Assembly (NCBI RefSeq): GCF_947253395.1
Contig: NZ_CAMXYY010000060.1
Coordinates: 1 to 8,507 of the forward strand
Length of the DNA: 8,507 nucleotides
Reading direction: 5' to 3'
DNA from: an uncultured Olegusella sp.
Lineage (GTDB): Bacteria; Actinomycetota; Coriobacteriia; Coriobacteriales; Atopobiaceae
The position numbers and the translations under genes were made by a program. The notes beneath the pieces are model-generated. The model was not told the DNA's origin and searched no databases. It saw nothing but the letters and a program-made list of their open reading frames with translations. Shown here one piece after another: positions 5,964-8,507 of the stretch. Position 1 is the stretch's first letter. Each line of letters begins with the position of its first letter.

Positions 5964-7469
5964 GTGTCAACCAATTCGTCCACCATTATTTCCAAAGTTT
6001 GGGCTATGTGCGGGGTGCTATACGATGACGGCGTCTCGTACGGTGACTATCTCGAACAGCTCACCTATATGATTTTCCTGAAGCTGGCAGACGAGTATAC
6101 GAATCCTCCGTACAACAAATCCCTGGGCATCCCAGAGGGCTATTCTTGGAAGGATTTACGCGCGTTCAAAGGAACTGAGTTGGAGAGCCAGTACCGAGAA
6201 ACTCTCGATATCCTCGGGGAACAGCCCGGTATTCTCGGGCAGGTGTTCCAACGTGCGCAAGACAAAATTTCCGAGCCCGCCAAACTCGCCAAGATCGTAG
6301 CCATGATTGACGCCGAAAACTGGGCGGCAATGTCTACCGACGTAAAGGGTGAAATCTACGAGGGATTACTCCAAAAGAACGCTGAAGATACAAAATCAGG
6401 AGCTGGCCAGTACTTTACCCCGCGCGTACTCATTGAAGCAATGGTCGAGTGCCTGCAGCCAAAACCAATAAAAACCATCGTGGATCCCGCTTGCGGCAGT
6501 GGTGGCTTCTTCCTCGCAGCTCAACGCTACATTTCCTCCAACTACAGGCTGGATCGGGAACAGAAAGAGTTCCTGAAAAACTCCACCTTCCGGGGCTGGG
6601 AAATCGTACCAAACACCTATCGTCTGAGCTTAATGAATCTTTTCCTGCACAATATCGGCGATTTGCAGGGGAACATACCAATTACTCGTAACGATGCGTT
6701 GCTTTCAGATCCGGGTGAGCGTTTCGACTATGTACTTTCAAATCCGCCTTTTGGCCGGAAATCCTCCATGACATTCACCAACGAGGAGGGCGAACAAGAG
6801 CGCGAGGATCTAGTGTATTCCCGCCAAGACTTCTGGGCGACCACATCGAACAAACAGCTCAACTTTTTACAGCATATTCATACTCTGATGAAAGTAGGCG
6901 GGCAGGCGGCGGTGGTACTGCCAGATAATGTGCTCTTTGAAGGAGGCGCGGGTGAGACCGTACGCCGGAAGCTTATGCAATCGTGCGATGTGCACACAAT
7001 CTTGCGCTTGCCGACTGGTATTTTTTATCGCCCCGGTGTGAAAGCTAACGTGGTGTTCTTTGAACGTAAACCTGCATCAAGCGAGCATAGTACCAAAGAT
7101 ATTTGGTATTACGATTTGCGTACAAACAAGCATTTCACGCTGAAACAGCACCCTCTCACCCTTGCAGACTTGCAGGATTTCATCACCTGCTATAACCCCG
7201 AGAATCGGTATCAACGTACGGAAACTTGGTCGGAAGAGAACCCCGATGGTAGGTGGCGTAAGTACTCTGCGGATGAGATTTTTGGCAGGGATACTGCATC
7301 GCTAGATATCTTCTGGATAAAAGACCAGGCCTTGGCTGACATGGAAAACCTGCCTGAGCCGGAGGAGATTGCTGCCGAGATTATCGACAGCCTCGAATCC
7401 CTACTAGCTTCGTTCAAAGAGCTGCAAGCCGAGGTGTCGAGGACAGAACAAGGTTCGAGAGCCTACTAA
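5964..7469 (+). CDS. hsdM: Type I N6-adenine DNA methyltransferase subunit M
   Basis: HsdM transfers a methyl group from S-adenosylmethionine to adenine N6 in the site read by HsdS. It protects host DNA and forms the core of the restriction complex. The GTG start gives 501 residues, normal for the family. The N-terminal helical domain (about 1-130) opens with SKVWAMCGVLYDDGVSYGDY and LTYMIFLKLADEY, typical of HsdM. The methylase domain follows: GQYFTPR at 148-154, SAM-binding motif I DPACGSGGFF at 174-183, and catalytic motif IV NPPFG at 260-264. A further conserved GGQAAVVLPDNVLFEGG lies near 313-329. All catalytic motifs are intact. The start is 4 bases after the hsdS stop, with the Shine-Dalgarno inside hsdS. 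Placement of M after S is less common than R-M-S or M-S-R. The C-terminal EPEEIAAEIIDSLESLLASF is predicted helical and may contact HsdS. Confidence 0.97.
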   Translation: MSTNSSTIISKVWAMCGVLYDDGVSYGDYLEQLTYMIFLKLADEYTNPPYNKSLGIPEGYSWKDLRAFKGTELESQYRETLDILGEQPGILGQVFQRAQDKISEPAKLAKIVAMIDAENWAAMSTDVKGEIYEGLLQKNAEDTKSGAGQYFTPRVLIEAMVECLQPKPIKTIVDPACGSGGFFLAAQRYISSNYRLDREQKEFLKNSTFRGWEIVPNTYRLSLMNLFLHNIGDLQGNIPITRNDALLSDPGERFDYVLSNPPFGRKSSMTFTNEEGEQEREDLVYSRQDFWATTSNKQLNFLQHIHTLMKVGGQAAVVLPDNVLFEGGAGETVRRKLMQSCDVHTILRLPTGIFYRPGVKANVVFFERKPASSEHSTKDIWYYDLRTNKHFTLKQHPLTLADLQDFITCYNPENRYQRTETWSEENPDGRWRKYSADEIFGRDTASLDIFWIKDQALADMENLPEPEEIAAEIIDSLESLLASFKELQAEVSRTEQGSRAY

Positions 7470-7489
7470 CTCGCGGAGAAGGAATCAAC

Positions 7490-7978
7490 ATGGCCGTGTA
7501 TTACAGTTTTCACTACGATCGCGATGTGAATCGTGTGCAGATGGTACGAAATATCGGATCGGTTGAAGGGCAGCAATTGCTAAATTCCCAAGCATGGGAA
7601 AATGTGCGGAGGCGCGGTTTTGATGCGATTGCAGATTGGATTGAGGAGCAGATGAAGTATAAAAGTGCTGTCATTGTTCTCATCGGCCAAGAAACAGCTA
7701 ATCGCCCGTGGGTACAATATGAAATTCAACGTGCTTGGGATATAAAGAAGCCAATGCTCGGAATCCGTATTCATGGATTGTCGTCATTCGGAGAAACAGA
7801 CTCGCCAGGCCCAGATCCCTTTACTCAAATCGACGGATGTGGTGGTATAAATCCTGGATTCGACATTTTTGATCCTACGGTAAAGGATTTATGGGGATAC
7901 ATCGATTCAAAAGCTACGTTCAACAAGCTAAGAGATAACTTGAGCTACTGGGCTAAGCAAGGAAAAACTCGTAAGTAG
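7490..7978 (+). CDS. TIR-like domain protein (DUF1863/MTH538 class, ThsB-like)
   Basis: This is a 162-residue single-domain protein of the TIR-like class that includes the Thoeris defence protein ThsB. In Thoeris, ThsB responds to phage and makes a nucleotide signal derived from NAD. The N-terminus AVYYSFHYDRD (2-12) is the first strand and loop of the fold. WENVRRRGFDAIADWIEEQM (36-55) follows. Then comes the strand SAVIVLIGQETANRPWVQYEI, in which E78 after W74 is the candidate catalytic glutamate. KKPMLGIRIHGL (87-97) is a later strand. The C-terminal helix region contains LRDNLSYWAKQ. No membrane segment or signal peptide is seen. The ATG has a strong GGAGAAGGA site (7475-7483) six bases upstream. 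The gene begins 20 bases after hsdM and is followed 17 bases later by a small membrane protein gene, so it probably shares the restriction operon. No ThsA-type partner (SIR2 or SLOG domains) is in view. Fold assignment is strong; NAD cleavage is inferred. Confidence 0.87.
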   Translation: MAVYYSFHYDRDVNRVQMVRNIGSVEGQQLLNSQAWENVRRRGFDAIADWIEEQMKYKSAVIVLIGQETANRPWVQYEIQRAWDIKKPMLGIRIHGLSSFGETDSPGPDPFTQIDGCGGINPGFDIFDPTVKDLWGYIDSKATFNKLRDNLSYWAKQGKTRK

Positions 7979-7995
7979 CAGAACAGAGGGCAACG

Positions 7996-8430
7996 ATGGA
8001 CGATAACGCCAAAGCTGAAGATAGGCGCAAGCACCTAGAGTTTATCCAAGCTGCAATTTTGCGTATGTCCCAGGCTTCCTCTCAGGTGAAAACTTGGATG
8101 CTGCCTGTTGTCACGGCAGCGTACGCCTACGCAGTAATCAATCATTCGTGGGAGATTGCTTTGTTGGGTGTTCTAGTAACATTCCCTGCTCTCTTTATGG
8201 ACTGTCGATATCTGCGCACCGAGAGGAACTATCGGGAGCTATACAAAAAAGTAGCGCAGCCGGAAAGCGATATCCCTGTGTTTTCTATGGACTGTGGCGC
8301 GGCGATACTCGCATCTGGTTGCGGATGTCGAGGGTTGAGCGTCTTGAAGTCTTGGTCTATCTGGCCTTTCTATTTGAGCATCATTCTCATTGGTTTGCTT
8401 GCGTTGTTTTTTGCCGTTATTGGTAATTGA
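7996..8430 (+). CDS. Small membrane protein, candidate effector partner of the TIR-like gene
   Basis: This 144-residue protein has a charged N-terminal helix (EDRRKHLEFIQAAILRMSQA, 8-27) and then hydrophobic segments at about 34-49, 54-70 and 119-142. A basic and acidic stretch (RYLRTERNYRELYKKV, 71-86) and a cysteine-bearing loop (C100, C109, C111) lie between helices two and three. The arrangement LEFIQ..I.RMS..S...K.W followed by a helical hairpin and YLR.ER.YRELY resembles, from memory, a family of small membrane proteins found beside TIR-like genes in other bacteria; I cannot name it with certainty. By the general logic of TIR and nucleotide-signal defence it could be a membrane-disrupting effector opened by the TIR product; this is inference. 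The ATG at 7996 has AGAGGG (7985-7990) five bases upstream. It is the last gene of the operon, and no terminator hairpin is evident in the 77 bases after it. Confidence 0.78.
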   Translation: MDDNAKAEDRRKHLEFIQAAILRMSQASSQVKTWMLPVVTAAYAYAVINHSWEIALLGVLVTFPALFMDCRYLRTERNYRELYKKVAQPESDIPVFSMDCGAAILASGCGCRGLSVLKSWSIWPFYLSIILIGLLALFFAVIGN

Positions 8431-8437
8431 AACTCAA

Positions 8438-8506
8438 CTAATCCAGTCGCGACATAATTTGCGTCCAACTGAACATCGGCGGCATTCTCATTTTGGTTGG
8501 CGTAAC
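8438..8506 (-). CDS. Possible 3' end of a convergent gene, cut by the window edge
   Basis: On the minus strand the frame entering at 8506 reads VTPTKMRMPPMFSWTQIMSRLD and ends at a TAG (8440-8438), 7 bases past the stop of the membrane protein gene. This would be a neat convergent arrangement. Only 22 residues are visible, a second minus-strand frame over the same bases is also open, and no family is recognised, so support is weak. Confidence 0.2.
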   Translation of the reverse strand, partial: VTPTKMRMPPMFSWTQIMSRLD

Positions 8507-8507
8507 C

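Noticed and set aside
7490..7978. Complete canonical Thoeris system
   Set aside because: Only the ThsB-like gene is present; no protein with SIR2, SLOG or Macro domains is encoded here.
8370..8507. Minus-strand open frame of 45 codons over the end of the membrane protein gene
   Set aside because: It overlaps the 3' end of a better-supported gene by about 60 bases, and a frame this long is expected by chance. A shorter minus-strand frame ending at 8438 fits the layout better.
8431..8507. Operon terminator after the membrane protein gene
   Set aside because: I found no GC-rich stem followed by a T-run in the remaining 77 bases; the terminator may lie beyond the window.

Overview
This window is a bacterial defence island. 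It holds a type IV restriction nuclease gene (mrr-like, 5' end outside the window), a gene-poor stretch of about 690 bases with a broken gene and several inverted or tandem repeats, and then a tightly packed rightward operon. The operon runs: unknown gene - hsdR - hsdS - hsdM - TIR-like gene - small membrane protein gene. Base composition is intermediate. Shine-Dalgarno sites are strong and GTG/TTG starts are in use. The remnant protein in the gap has an actinobacterial flavour. A moderate-GC actinobacterium is my guess, but no marker gene in the window settles this.

Region by region. Bases 1-597 encode the catalytic C-terminal half of an Mrr-type endonuclease. Bases 598-1286 have no intact gene. 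On the minus strand at 594-905 there is a decayed gene with a good ribosome binding site and start but at least two frame changes and an in-frame stop. Further right are two hairpin-forming inverted repeats (985-1011 and 1087-1142) and three copies of an 8-base unit at an exact 10-base period (1245-1272), just ahead of the operon. Bases 1287-8430 are six genes on one strand. They are joined by a 4-base overlap (unknown gene/hsdR) and gaps of 9, 4, 20 and 17 bases, so one transcript is likely.

How the genes work together. HsdR (motor and nuclease), HsdS (target recognition) and HsdM (adenine methylase) form a complete type I restriction-modification system, in the less usual order R-S-M. Mrr-type enzymes attack foreign modified DNA, so the island covers both unmodified and wrongly modified DNA. 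The last two genes appear to be a separate module carried in the same operon. One is a TIR-like protein of the DUF1863/MTH538 class, the class that contains the Thoeris sensor ThsB, with a candidate catalytic glutamate. The other is a 144-residue protein with about three membrane helices. By analogy with Thoeris, the TIR protein may sense infection or make a nucleotide signal and the membrane protein may act as the effector. No ThsA-like gene is in view, so this could be an uncharacterised TIR-plus-membrane-effector pair.

The 216-residue gene coupled to hsdR is not recognised. Its tail resembles the last helices of a Cro/C1-type DNA-binding domain, and phased repeats lie just upstream, so autoregulation is possible but unproven.
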